Source: a bacterium 1XD42-76
GTDB taxonomy: Bacteria > Bacillota > Clostridia > Lachnospirales > Lachnospiraceae
Assembly (NCBI GenBank): GCA_009917545.1
Contig: QZDW01000017.1
Span: 1 to 64,000, forward strand
Length of the DNA stretch: 64,000 nucleotides
Direction of reading: 5' to 3'
Below are positions 16,128-25,352 of the stretch, one piece after another. A program made the position numbers and the translations under genes. The notes below the pieces were generated by a model. That model was not told the origin of the DNA and made no database searches. It saw only the letters and a list, made by a program, of their open reading frames with translations. Numbering within the stretch: the stretch's first letter is position 1; each line of letters starts with the position of its first letter.

Positions 16128-17096
16128 ATGATGCAGGAAATCGGAATCAGAGAAATAAAAAATATTAAAATCGGTAATGCAGAAAACATGCAGGCTGCTA
16201 CAGGCTGTACCGTGATCTTGTGTCCTGATGGCGCGGCAGCAGGCCTTGATGTGAGGGGCGGAGGGCCTGCTTCCAGAGAATCAGAGCTTCTTAAGCCGGC
16301 TGCCGCCGCCGAGGTGATCCATGCCGTACTTCTCAGCGGCGGGAGTGCATTCGGTCTGGATGCGGCGGGAGGCGTAATGCGGTATCTTGAGGAGCGGAAT
16401 ATCGGCTTTGATGTGGGAATCACCAGAGTGCCTCTGGTGTGCCAGTCCTGCATTTTTGACCTGGGAGTGGGCGATTACACGGTGAGGCCGGATCAGGCGA
16501 TGGGCTATGAGGCATGTGTAAATGCAGAGGCAGGAAATTACCGCGATGGAAATTACGGGGCCGGGACAGGCGCAAGTGTGGGCAAGCTCTACGGCAGAGA
16601 GTTCTGTATGAAATCAGGCGTTGGAAGCTATGCTGTCCGTATCGGTGAGCTGGAGGTGGGGGCGATTGTGGTGGTAAATGCCCTGGGCGATGTCTACGAC
16701 TGGAAGAATGGGAAAAAGGTCGCCGGCCTTCTGGCAAAGGATAAGAAGAGCTTCCTTTGCACAGAGGACGAAGTCTACAAAAGCTATGAGGTCGTAAAGA
16801 ATAAGTTCGTGGAAAATACGACCATTGGTGCAGTCATAACGAATGCCCGCTTTAGCAAGGCGCAGCTTTGCAAGCTTGCGGCAATGACACACAACGGACT
16901 TGCACGTTCCATCCGCCCTGTGCATACGAGTGCGGACGGGGACAGTGTCTATGCGTTGTCTGTAGGTCTGCTGGCAGCAGATCAGGATATGGTTGGTACA
17001 TTGATGGCACAGGTGATGTCAGAGGCGATTCTAAGGGCGGCAGAAAGCGCTGAGGCGGCATACGGACTGCCGGCAATGAGGGATATGCAGGTATGA
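16128..17096 (+). CDS. P1 family (S58, DmpA/NylC-like) peptidase
   Basis: A 322-residue member of the P1 family of N-terminal nucleophile hydrolases. Recognisable segments are the glycine-rich VRGGGPASRE, LLSGGSAFGLDAAGG, GNYGAGTGASVGK and THNGLARSIRPVHTSADGD. In characterised relatives (DmpA, NylC) the precursor cuts itself and the new N-terminal Ser/Thr is the nucleophile; here the likely site is Asn-Thr in VENTTIG, about residue 224, by analogy. Substrates vary from D-amino-acid peptides to cyclic amides. The ATG at 16128 follows GGAGGAGAGA; upstream codons lack a site. It is translationally coupled (ATGA overlap) to the next gene. Confidence 0.85.
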   Translation: MMQEIGIREIKNIKIGNAENMQAATGCTVILCPDGAAAGLDVRGGGPASRESELLKPAAAAEVIHAVLLSGGSAFGLDAAGGVMRYLEERNIGFDVGITRVPLVCQSCIFDLGVGDYTVRPDQAMGYEACVNAEAGNYRDGNYGAGTGASVGKLYGREFCMKSGVGSYAVRIGELEVGAIVVVNALGDVYDWKNGKKVAGLLAKDKKSFLCTEDEVYKSYEVVKNKFVENTTIGAVITNARFSKAQLCKLAAMTHNGLARSIRPVHTSADGDSVYALSVGLLAADQDMVGTLMAQVMSEAILRAAESAEAAYGLPAMRDMQV

Positions 17097-17359
17097 AAAC
17101 GATTGATCTTGAGGGAATGATTTCCATTCCCTATCTGAAAAAAACGGTATTCACCGGCAGTCATAGAGAAATGAATTTCATGATACGCAGGCAGGAGGGC
17201 GAAGGCGGGGACAGGATTGAGGCTGTCGCCTGGCCCGGTCCGTTTATTTTTTCCCTGACAGAGGAGGAGAAAAAGTGCCGGCAGGATTTTGATTTCAGTG
17301 AAGAGGGCTTAAATCAGGCAATCGTCTGGCTGAACCGGCATTATGAGGAGGCGTTTTGA
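17093..17359 (+). CDS. uncharacterised 88-residue protein coupled to P1 peptidase
   Basis: A small acidic protein overlapping the upstream stop by four bases (ATGA), so it is made together with the P1 peptidase. It has mixed alpha/beta character, with a conserved-looking WPGPF and a C-terminal amphipathic helix, and no membrane segment. I do not recognise a family. An 8-bp hairpin (ggaggcgt/acgcctcc) overlaps its stop codon but lacks a T run. Confidence 0.7.
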   Translation: MKTIDLEGMISIPYLKKTVFTGSHREMNFMIRRQEGEGGDRIEAVAWPGPFIFSLTEEEKKCRQDFDFSEEGLNQAIVWLNRHYEEAF

Positions 17360-17459
17360 CGCCTCCCTAATGATATATATGCGGACCTTGGCAGCAGAAA
17401 CAGGTCACTGACATGACAGATGCGCAGCGGACGGTGGAGAAGGACGTTTCCTAAAGCTT

Positions 17460-19196
17460 TTATACGGAAGAACCACGGGCATCCAGATCCAGCAGAACAC
17501 TTGAAAAATCCTGTTTTAAAAGTTCTGTAACAGCTTCGCGCCGCTCCATCAGAAGCGGGAGCTGTACGGCAGTCAGCTGGAGTTTGGCGGCATAGCGTGC
17601 AGAGGACGGATTGGAATATCCCGGCTCCTGTACAGCTTTGTCCGGTTCCGGTGTGCCGGATGCTATGGGGGAGGAGAGATCCGGGAAAACACGGACACGG
17701 AAATCTTGAAAGCCCATTTCTGTCAGAGTATGCTCTGCCCGCTCAATCCGCGCGAGGACGGAAGCTTCGATTTCGATACCGGAGGGGATACGCGTAGCCA
17801 GACAGGCATAGGCTGGTTTGTCCCAGGTGAAAAGCCCGGCATTTTTGGAGTACTGCCGCAGCTCCTTCTTTGTGATACCGCACAGCCTGAGCGGTGAGAA
17901 CACCCTGAGCTCTCTCAGTGCACGCATACCGGGTCGGTCCCCGGCATCGTCGGAGGCATTGGTTCCGTCCATGATTTCCTGATAGCCGTCTTTGGCCGCC
18001 GCATCCAGAATGTGGCGGAAAATAGCATTTTTACAGAAATAGCAGCGGTCTGTAGGATTCTTCCTGACTGCCTCTGTATCCAGGATATCGCAGGGTATGA
18101 CTGTCATATTTGCTCCGAGCTGTCCGGCCAGCTGCCGGGCATCGTCTAATTCAAAGGCAGGCTGGAACTGGGTAGAGACGTAATAGGCGTGGACATCACA
18201 GCCGCAGGAAGAAGCGGCGTACAGGAGGTAGGCAGAGTCAGTACCGCCGGAGAATGCCAGGGCAATGGAAGGATGTTCCCTGAAAAAATGTCTGAGTGCA
18301 TCGGGAACCACAGTCTGATCGTCTAAGTCATTATTTTTTTCATTCCCGTTCAGGCTGTCTGCCCGCAGCCGTTCTTTTTCGGAAAAATGGTCAATATAGT
18401 GTTCCACGATGGCAAATGCCTCCTTTACCTGTTCTTTTGCTGCCGGGTCGGAAAAGGAAACGCGTTCAAAGGGGACGCGGTAATATCCCTGTTCTCTGGC
18501 AATGGACATGCTTTCCGCATAGTTAAGGTCAAAGAAATATCCCAGGAAACTGATCCAGTAATCTAGGTACGTCCTGCGGATGCGTTTATCGACGCAGCGG
18601 TGCCCGCGGACAGCCAGGAGGACGGCAGGGCTTACCGTTCCGCGGGCGACCTCCTCATCCGGTACACCGACGACATCAACCATGTTGTCAGTAGCGAACA
18701 CGCGGAAAATATCGCATTTATCGGCATCCCGTAAAAGGCGGCATAACTCAAGGCACTCCAGGGCATCAAAAGAAGGTCTGGAGCCGTCATGTGGTTCGGC
18801 TGCCTTTATGACTGTGGGGTCGATTTCCAGCTTATTGTGGTTAGCGATTGCCGTGAGGATCTTTTGGCGGTCCTTTTCGCAGAGCGCGTCGAGAATTCCT
18901 TTTTCCTGAAGGATCTGGCAGCTCAGGACTGCATGGTTGACGCTCATGTGGTCTAAAAAGGTATCGTACTGCTTCAGCTGCTCGAAGCGCCCGATATCGT
19001 GGAACTGCGCGCACAGAAGCGCTAATGCCTGCGTGTGTTCCGGAAGCTTTCTCATCTGGCAGATTCGTTTCATTATGGCAGTGACGGCGTTTGTGTGGAT
19101 GATTTTTAACTCCACGCGGCCGTCATTTTTATCATAACGATCTGCATAGGAATCAAAAATATTTTTATACATTTCAAAGGAAATCGCCTGATTCAT
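17460..19196 (-). CDS. HD-domain / LarE-like sulfur transferase fusion protein
   Basis: A 578-residue two-domain protein. Residues ~1-275 are an HD-type hydrolase: His34, the HD pair His66-Asp67 in CAQFHDIGRF, and a later Asp in RDADKCDIF. Residues ~300-578 are a PP-loop ATPase of the LarE type: SGGTDS at 316-321, Cys385 and Cys388 in CYFC, and Cys465 in ACLATRIPSG. LarE donates sulfur for the nickel-pincer nucleotide of lactate racemase, and the three-Cys arrangement resembles cluster-binding LarE proteins. LarA, LarB and LarC are not in the window. The ATG at 19196 follows GGAAGGGAA; the longer frame overlaps the divergent promoter. Each domain is convincing, but the fused function is unknown. 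Confidence 0.8.
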   Translation of the reverse strand: MNQAISFEMYKNIFDSYADRYDKNDGRVELKIIHTNAVTAIMKRICQMRKLPEHTQALALLCAQFHDIGRFEQLKQYDTFLDHMSVNHAVLSCQILQEKGILDALCEKDRQKILTAIANHNKLEIDPTVIKAAEPHDGSRPSFDALECLELCRLLRDADKCDIFRVFATDNMVDVVGVPDEEVARGTVSPAVLLAVRGHRCVDKRIRRTYLDYWISFLGYFFDLNYAESMSIAREQGYYRVPFERVSFSDPAAKEQVKEAFAIVEHYIDHFSEKERLRADSLNGNEKNNDLDDQTVVPDALRHFFREHPSIALAFSGGTDSAYLLYAASSCGCDVHAYYVSTQFQPAFELDDARQLAGQLGANMTVIPCDILDTEAVRKNPTDRCYFCKNAIFRHILDAAAKDGYQEIMDGTNASDDAGDRPGMRALRELRVFSPLRLCGITKKELRQYSKNAGLFTWDKPAYACLATRIPSGIEIEASVLARIERAEHTLTEMGFQDFRVRVFPDLSSPIASGTPEPDKAVQEPGYSNPSSARYAAKLQLTAVQLPLLMERREAVTELLKQDFSSVLLDLDARGSSV

Positions 19197-19274
19197 ATCT
19201 GTTCCCTTCCTGTTTTTTCCCAAGTATAGCATTTTACGCCGGATTCTACAATGGGAATCTTTGTGTGATATGTA

Positions 19275-19303
19275 TTGGAAATTATCGAAAGCCGTTGTAT
19301 AAT
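19275..19303 (+). promoter_or_regulatory. candidate promoter of M20 peptidase gene
   Basis: TTGGAA at 19275-19280 and perfect TATAAT at 19298-19303, spacer 17. It sets the M20 start downstream of the long open frame's first ATG-like codon. Confidence 0.65.
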
Positions 19304-19349
19304 AGAAAAGATATCGGACAAAATTCGGCACGGAAATGAGGATTACATG

Positions 19350-20516
19350 ATGAATGAGACAGAAATGTTGAAAAAGGCATTGGAGTACATTGACGCCAGC
19401 CATGAGGCGATGAAAACGCTCTGGGAGGAGATCGTTTCAATGGAGAGCGGGGTCTCCGACAAGGAAGGGATTGACAGGGTCTGTGAGAGGCTTAAAAAGG
19501 AACTGGAGGCTTCCGCGGTGTGTACGACAGTAGTACCGATGGAGCAGGCAGGAAACCTTCTTAAGGGTGAGTTTCACGGGGAACGGCCGCAGAAGCCGAT
19601 TCTCCTGATCGGACATATGGATACGGTTTTTGCAAAGGGGACTCTGGAGAAGAATCCTTTCCGTATCGACGAACAGGGGAGAGCCCACGGGCCGGGGGTT
19701 CTGGATATGAAGGCCGGTCTGGTAATCGCAGTTTTTGTACTGCGCGCACTCGAGGCATGCGGATATGACAAGAGGCCGTTACGCGTGATGTTTGCGGGCG
19801 ATGAGGAGAACGGACATCGTTTAAGCAACGCCAGGGAAGAGATCAGGGCAGTCTGCGAGGGCTGTGAGGCGGCCTTTAATTTTGAGACAGGTTTTGAGGA
19901 TGACGGACTCGTGGTGGGCAGAAAAGGAAGCTGCCGCGTCGTAGTGACTGTCACGGGCGTTGCCGCCCATGCGGGGAACGATCCTCAGAGAGGGCGCAGC
20001 GCGATTCTGGAAATGGCGCATAAGGTGATCGAGATCCAGAAACTGCATGATTTTGATAACGGATTGTTTGTAAATGTCGGTGTAATCAAGGGCGGCACGG
20101 TGCCGAATGCAGTTCCGGGAAGCTGTGAAATACAGATTGATATCCGCTATGAGAGCAGAGAGCGTCTGGACGAAGTACTCCGAAAAATCCGGGTGATTGC
20201 GGAGTACTCTCACGTTGCAGATACAAAGGCTCAAGTGTCCATGTCGGCTCCCAGTGAGGTTATGGAAGCTTCCGGGGCCAATCTTAAGCTTTTTGAACAT
20301 GTGAAACGCGCAGCCGAACTCATCGGTTATGGAGAGGTGAGTACGAAGAAAGTCGGCGGCTGGTCTGATTCCTGTCTGGCTTCGGCATGCGGGATCCCGG
20401 TTGTGTGTGCGATGGGAGTGAAAGGTGCAAAGAACCATTCGATGGAGGAATATGCGCTGGCTGATACGTTGTTCGAGCGGGCAAAGCTTGCGCTGGCTTC
20501 CATTATTACCTTATAA
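19350..20516 (+). CDS. M20 family metallopeptidase (carboxypeptidase G2-like)
   Basis: A 388-residue zinc peptidase of the M20 family. The first metal-ligand motif is GHMDTV (His89, Asp91), followed by the bridging Asp in GVLDMKAG, the catalytic Glu and metal ligand in AGDEENGH, a dimerisation domain (~residues 190-290) and the last His ligand in KNHSMEEYA. This is the pattern of carboxypeptidase G2/ArgE/DapE relatives; the exact substrate (N-acyl amino acid or small peptide) is not fixed. Tandem ATGs at 19347 and 19350 are both possible; the second is better spaced from GAGGA. The AEC transporter follows in the same direction and might carry its product. Confidence 0.88.
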   Translation: MNETEMLKKALEYIDASHEAMKTLWEEIVSMESGVSDKEGIDRVCERLKKELEASAVCTTVVPMEQAGNLLKGEFHGERPQKPILLIGHMDTVFAKGTLEKNPFRIDEQGRAHGPGVLDMKAGLVIAVFVLRALEACGYDKRPLRVMFAGDEENGHRLSNAREEIRAVCEGCEAAFNFETGFEDDGLVVGRKGSCRVVVTVTGVAAHAGNDPQRGRSAILEMAHKVIEIQKLHDFDNGLFVNVGVIKGGTVPNAVPGSCEIQIDIRYESRERLDEVLRKIRVIAEYSHVADTKAQVSMSAPSEVMEASGANLKLFEHVKRAAELIGYGEVSTKKVGGWSDSCLASACGIPVVCAMGVKGAKNHSMEEYALADTLFERAKLALASIITL

Positions 20517-20630
20517 AAATAAAAAGACTGCCGGTAAAAGCAGCTGCCGGGCATGGAGAATGCACCGGAATGAACCCAGGGTTTGGTGCAGCTGCATGAT
20601 AACGGGAGAAACGCATAAGCGGAGGACACT

Positions 20631-21545
20631 ATGGAGATCATTTTACTGAAACAGATTTGCACAATGTTTCTTTTGATTGGGGCAGGCGTACTGCTGGTGA
20701 AAAAGGGACTGCTTTCGGAGCAGGGAGGGAAGGATCTGGGAAATATTCTTCTCAGGCTGGTGATTCCCTGCGTAATCATCAAGACGTATATTACGGAATA
20801 TTCACCGGAGCGGGCCGTCAATCTGGCAGCGTCGATGGGGCTTACCGTGGCCGCACTGGCAGTGGCGATGGGAGTTTCCTATCTGTTCTTTGGCACCAGG
20901 AAACGGATCGAGAATTTTGGGGCAGCCTTCTGTAATGTCGGGTTCATCGGCATTCCTCTTGTTCAGGCCGTGCTTGGCGAGGGGGCTGTATTTTATCTCG
21001 CATCCTTTATTGCATTGTTAAATATTTTACAATGGACGTACGGCGTCCTGATTATGACCGGGGACCGGGAGACGGTAAGGCTTAAGATTATTTTCACAAA
21101 TCCGGTTATTTTGAGCTTTCTGGCTGGTATTCTGTTGTTTTTCCTTCAGATTCCTGTGCCGCAGGTCATCACCAACACGGTCAGCAGCATTGGCAGCATG
21201 AATACGCCGCTTGCGATGATTATTTTGGGAACCTATCTGGCTAAAATGAGCTGGAAGGAAATGTTTGCTGCCAAGAGTGCGTATCTGTGTACCGTGGTCC
21301 GCCTGATCGTGGTCCCGCTTGCAACGCTTCTGGTACTCTGTCTGTTCCCGGGCGTGAAGCTGGAGATCCGTCAGGTGATTTTGATCGGATGCAGCACGCC
21401 GGTCGGGGCCAATATCGCAATCTTTGCCAGGCAGTATGATAAGGATTATAAGCTTTCTGTGGCGACCGTGTGTCTCAGCACCGTGCTCTGTATCATAACA
21501 GTGCCGTTATTTTATATGCTTGTCGAACGCGTTTTGGGGGTATGA
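20631..21545 (+). CDS. AEC family transporter (auxin efflux carrier-like)
   Basis: A 304-residue membrane protein with about ten hydrophobic helices in two five-helix halves, as in the AEC/PIN-type family that moves organic acids such as malate. N-terminal FLLIGAGVLLVKKGLLS and the GxxxANxxxFA-type motif GANIAIFA near residue 264 fit the family. It starts 115 bases after the M20 gene with a GGAGGA site. The stop overlaps the MATE start. Substrate unknown. Confidence 0.85.
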   Translation: MEIILLKQICTMFLLIGAGVLLVKKGLLSEQGGKDLGNILLRLVIPCVIIKTYITEYSPERAVNLAASMGLTVAALAVAMGVSYLFFGTRKRIENFGAAFCNVGFIGIPLVQAVLGEGAVFYLASFIALLNILQWTYGVLIMTGDRETVRLKIIFTNPVILSFLAGILLFFLQIPVPQVITNTVSSIGSMNTPLAMIILGTYLAKMSWKEMFAAKSAYLCTVVRLIVVPLATLLVLCLFPGVKLEIRQVILIGCSTPVGANIAIFARQYDKDYKLSVATVCLSTVLCIITVPLFYMLVERVLGV

Positions 21546-22888
21546 TGAAAAAATATAATATGTTGACCGATCATCCGGGAAAGGCTCTCCTGCTTTTTGC
21601 GCTGCCGATGATCTTCGGTAATCTGTTTCAACAGTTTTATAATATCACGGATTCCGTGATTGTCGGCCGTTATGTGGGAGAGCAGGCGCTGGCCGCTGTA
21701 GGCGCCTCCTACTCAATCACCAATGTTTTTATTGCCATCGCCATTGGCGGGGGAATCGGAAGCTCTGTCGTGATATCACAGTTTTTGGGCGCAGGAAATC
21801 TCCCGAAGATGAAAACAGCTGTATTCACGACATTAATTAATTTTCTGGCCGTGGCTCTTTTCCTCGGTATTTTTGGAGCCCTGTTCAATGACCGGATCCT
21901 TCAATGGGTAAATACGCCGGAGGATATCTTCTCCGATGCAGCGATGTACCTGGCAATTTACTTTTTCGGACTGCCGTTTTTGTTCATGTACAATGTGGAA
22001 GCGTCGATTTTTAATTCCCTCGGGGATTCGAAAACGCCGTTGTACCTTCTCATTTTCTCTTCGCTGTTAAATATCTGTCTGGATATGGTTTTTGTGATCT
22101 ATTTTGACAAAGGCGTATTTGGCGTGGCGGTAGCGACTCTGATCGCGCAGGGGGCGGCCGCAATGCTTTCATTCTGCCTGTTGATGAAGAAGCTTCAGGG
22201 ATATGGCTCCGGGGAGCGGTATGCTTTTTATGATAAGGAAATAGCAGCTTCAATGGTAAAGATTGCGATTCCTTCCACATTACAGCAATCCATCGTCCAT
22301 ATGGGAATCCTGCTCGTCCAGTCAGTGGTAAATAGCTTTGGGTCTGCGGCTCTGGCCGGATATTCTGCCGGGACCAGAATTGAATCCCTGAGCATTGTGC
22401 CCATGCTGGCAATGGGAAACGCCATGTCAACCTTTACGGCGCAGAATATCGGAGCCGGGAAGATGGACCGGGTGAAAGAGGGATATAAGATGTGTTACAT
22501 CACGATTCTCTCGACAGGCCTTGCTTTGTGCGTCATGTACCAGTTTTTCGGGGGTGCGTTTGTGCATCTGTTTCTTGAGGACGGGAGCGGTGAGGCGTAT
22601 TCGGTCGGCCTCGCCTATGTGAAATTCCTGGCGTTCTTTTATTCATTTATCGGCCTGAAAGCAACGACAGACGGCCTTCTAAGGGGCGCCGGTGATGTGG
22701 CTGCATTTACGTTTGCAAACCTGGTAAATCTGTCAATCCGGGTAATTGTGACGAATGTATTTGCCCCTGTTTACGGAATCAGCGTCGCCTGGATGGCAGT
22801 GCCGATGGGATGGGCTGCGAATTACCTGATATCCTTTAGCTGGTATCTGACAGGGAAATGGAAGCGGATTAAGGTGATTGAAAGGTAG
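21545..22888 (+). CDS. MATE family efflux transporter
   Basis: A 447-residue protein with twelve membrane helices in two homologous halves, matching MATE cation/drug antiporters that export organic cations using Na+ or H+. Characteristic are PMIFGNLFQQFYNITDSVIVG at the N-terminus (shown by its position ~20-40) and PSTLQQSIVHMGI opening the second half. The start (ATG at 21545 or 21542) overlaps the AEC stop, so it is translationally coupled. A long palindrome ends the unit. A second MATE gene is at 62720. Confidence 0.9.
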   Translation: MKKYNMLTDHPGKALLLFALPMIFGNLFQQFYNITDSVIVGRYVGEQALAAVGASYSITNVFIAIAIGGGIGSSVVISQFLGAGNLPKMKTAVFTTLINFLAVALFLGIFGALFNDRILQWVNTPEDIFSDAAMYLAIYFFGLPFLFMYNVEASIFNSLGDSKTPLYLLIFSSLLNICLDMVFVIYFDKGVFGVAVATLIAQGAAAMLSFCLLMKKLQGYGSGERYAFYDKEIAASMVKIAIPSTLQQSIVHMGILLVQSVVNSFGSAALAGYSAGTRIESLSIVPMLAMGNAMSTFTAQNIGAGKMDRVKEGYKMCYITILSTGLALCVMYQFFGGAFVHLFLEDGSGEAYSVGLAYVKFLAFFYSFIGLKATTDGLLRGAGDVAAFTFANLVNLSIRVIVTNVFAPVYGISVAWMAVPMGWAANYLISFSWYLTGKWKRIKVIER

Positions 22889-22901
22889 ATAAGAAAAAAG
22901 G

Positions 22902-23008
22902 AGGGGCTGTCGGGAAATGACTGTCATCCCACAATATATGCTGTGATACGTTAGAATGCACAACCATGTATTGTACGTTGACAATGTTTCCCGACAGCCC
23001 CTTTTTAT
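22902..23008. terminator. long palindrome, type B copy 2, bidirectional terminator
   Basis: Arms aggggctgtcgggaaa and tttcccgacagcccct pair perfectly over 16 bases, with a partly paired inner region (acaatatatg / catgtattgt), a T run on the plus strand after 23002 and an A run before 22902. It separates the convergent MATE and histidine kinase genes. The sequence blocks are shared with 5371-5473. Confidence 0.85.
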
Positions 23009-23046
23009 TTCATATACTGCAATCCGGGCAGAGCTTCAGGCGCCCG

Positions 23047-25341
23047 CTAATTCTTAATCGGAAACGACACTTCAGCTTTAAATAAATCCCCGTCAATCGT
23101 AACCTGGAAGGTCCCGCCCTGCAGCTCCGTCAGGCTCTTGGCGATGGAAAGGCCCAGACCGCTGCCCTCTGTGGTACGGGAAACGTCCCCGCGGACGAAA
23201 CGTTCGGTCAGTTCGTCCGGACTTATGTTGAGCGGGGAGGCTGAGACATTTTTAATGGAAAAGACAACCTCAGAGTCATGGTCCTCAATGCCCACATAGA
23301 CACGTGTGTTTTCCAGTGCATATTTGAAGGCATTGTTGTACAGGTTCTCGAGGACACGCCACAGCCGCCTGCCGTCCGCCTCAATGATAATGACTTCATT
23401 TGGCAGCGTATTGACAAGTTCGAGGCGGCGGAGCGCATATTTTTCTTCGAATTCCCCGGTCGTCTGCTGGACAAGCTCAACAAGGTCGATATCGTTGATT
23501 TCCAGCTTGATATTTCCGGAGCTTGCTTTTGAGGCCTCGACAAGATCTTCTGTGAGCGTCTTAAGGCGCTGGGACTTCTGGTCCAGGACTTCAAGGTATT
23601 TTTGCAGCGTCGGATTTTCGATATGCTCCCGCTTGATGAGATCCACATAATTGATGATGGAGGTCAGAGGCGTTTTGATATCATGGGATACATTCGTAAT
23701 CAGGTCAGCTTTCAGGCGTTCGCTTCTTACCTGTTCGGCCAGGGCGGTTTCCAGACCGTCGCTGATGCGGTTTAAGCCCTCGGCAAGCCGCGCCTCCAGA
23801 CTGGAAAACAAGGCGGTATCAACTTTATAACTGGTCTCCCCGGATGCCAGCCGGTCGATGGCTTCGTGTATCTTATCCGTCTGTTGTGAATTGCGGTACA
23901 GATAGTAAAATACGAGCAGATTACCAGCGACCCAGACCGTCATGGTAGAGAGGAACGGGATGGACTGGAACAAATTTTCCTCACGGCGTAACACAAAAAA
24001 AGCGCCAAGTGTAATGAGGAATATGTTGCAGGCCAGATAAATGATGTAGCTGATGGTCAGACGATATTTAAAACTACTCTCCGAAAGCGTTTCCAGAAGA
24101 TGGTATAAAAAGCTGTTTTTCCATAGCAGTTCAGCCTTGTAACGGCGTAACAGGCTGAAAAAGGTTAAGAGGCCGCAAAAATAGATAAATCCAAAGCTGG
24201 TAATCCGGTTTGCACGGATCCAGTAGGCCTCTTCCACCAGCAGATGGAGGATCTTGGAAAAAGCGGGAGCCACAAAATGGACGCAGAGCCAGGTGACAAA
24301 CAGCATGAGTAACAGCATAAAATCAGTCTTTAACTTGTCGAAGGGATAGAGGACGATCTCTTTACTGCCCAGTGTCTCATGCCCGGAGGCGAAAACGAGA
24401 AACACGAGGCTTAAAAGGCACCCCACAAGTCCGACAGCAACGAGATACAGGCCTTCGGAAAAGGCTTTTCTCGATCTGGTGTGAGCCTGGTATGCTTTGG
24501 AGTAGTCGTCATTTGCCTTATAGGAAGTATCAAGGCCGACCACAACATAATTCTGGTTGCTGTTGTAAGGATTATTCTGTGACATCATGGCAGGAATGCT
24601 GGGAAACGTGGAATCAAAATTAGTCCTGACTGCCAGATCATTGGAATCACCGGCATAATAGATATACTTTCCCAGAGACAGCATATCATCAATCGTCATT
24701 TCCGGGGCATTCGTATGGATTTCGTAAATAGCGCTGTTCTTTGAGTAATAGGCGATACGGAAATAAAAATTGGTAAAGTCGGACATAAGGCGGCTGTAAA
24801 TGGAATAATAGGAAGAAAACCTTCTGAGGATCTCATAGGTCAGATCCGGCAGTGTGGAAAACGACTGGTCCGGTCCGGTCAGCTCTTCCTCTGACTGATA
24901 ACAGCGCCAACGCACATAGAGCTGTTCCATGTCTGCATCATCTACCTGATCCGGGCTGCCTTTGAGTGCATAATTGTCGGATTCATCCAGATAATAGCCC
25001 AGGCTTTTTCCATAGAGGATAATGTCGTTCAGGGTGTAAGTGCGTTCTCCGCCCGGGCCGGATGTCACCTCCAGCACTTTTTTTGTATAATTGACTTCAC
25101 CGTTTTCCTCAAAAATTTCTTTATAGCGGATATAGTCAAAAATACTGGTGATATCCGCCTGGACCTTTTTCGTAAAATCCGGGGACTGTTCGAAGGTCTC
25201 CGCCTCAAGCCATTCCAGACCGCGGCCGTAATTGCTGTTTAAGTACATGAAACCAATGCCAAGCAGCGTGACGCAGGCAAAAATGAAATGCAGGAAGCCG
25301 ACACTCCGCTTAATAGCTGCAGTTCTCGATTGTTGTTTCAT
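23047..25341 (-). CDS. sensor histidine kinase
   Basis: A 764-residue membrane kinase. It has one N-terminal helix (~residues 12-34), a large extracytoplasmic domain of about 260 residues, six further hydrophobic helices (~300-490), a short linker, then HisKA with NVSHDIKTPL (phosphorylated His), and a HATPase_c domain with N-box NLYNNAFKYA and G-box GSGLGLSIAKSL. The design resembles the multi-helix envelope sensors of Clostridia. It is 11 bases after the response regulator stop, forming one operon. The signal sensed is unknown; the N-terminal domain is not one I recognise. Confidence 0.92.
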   Translation of the reverse strand: MKQQSRTAAIKRSVGFLHFIFACVTLLGIGFMYLNSNYGRGLEWLEAETFEQSPDFTKKVQADITSIFDYIRYKEIFEENGEVNYTKKVLEVTSGPGGERTYTLNDIILYGKSLGYYLDESDNYALKGSPDQVDDADMEQLYVRWRCYQSEEELTGPDQSFSTLPDLTYEILRRFSSYYSIYSRLMSDFTNFYFRIAYYSKNSAIYEIHTNAPEMTIDDMLSLGKYIYYAGDSNDLAVRTNFDSTFPSIPAMMSQNNPYNSNQNYVVVGLDTSYKANDDYSKAYQAHTRSRKAFSEGLYLVAVGLVGCLLSLVFLVFASGHETLGSKEIVLYPFDKLKTDFMLLLMLFVTWLCVHFVAPAFSKILHLLVEEAYWIRANRITSFGFIYFCGLLTFFSLLRRYKAELLWKNSFLYHLLETLSESSFKYRLTISYIIYLACNIFLITLGAFFVLRREENLFQSIPFLSTMTVWVAGNLLVFYYLYRNSQQTDKIHEAIDRLASGETSYKVDTALFSSLEARLAEGLNRISDGLETALAEQVRSERLKADLITNVSHDIKTPLTSIINYVDLIKREHIENPTLQKYLEVLDQKSQRLKTLTEDLVEASKASSGNIKLEINDIDLVELVQQTTGEFEEKYALRRLELVNTLPNEVIIIEADGRRLWRVLENLYNNAFKYALENTRVYVGIEDHDSEVVFSIKNVSASPLNISPDELTERFVRGDVSRTTEGSGLGLSIAKSLTELQGGTFQVTIDGDLFKAEVSFPIKN

Positions 25342-25352
25342 GGGGGTCCTCC

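Noticed and set aside
19197-19403. N-terminal extension of the HD-LarE protein
   Set aside because: It crosses the promoter of the divergent M20 gene, and the start at 19196 has a good ribosome site.
19571-19586. Possible second parS (agtttcacggggaacg)
   Set aside because: Several mismatches in the right half, no palindrome, and it lies within the M20 gene.
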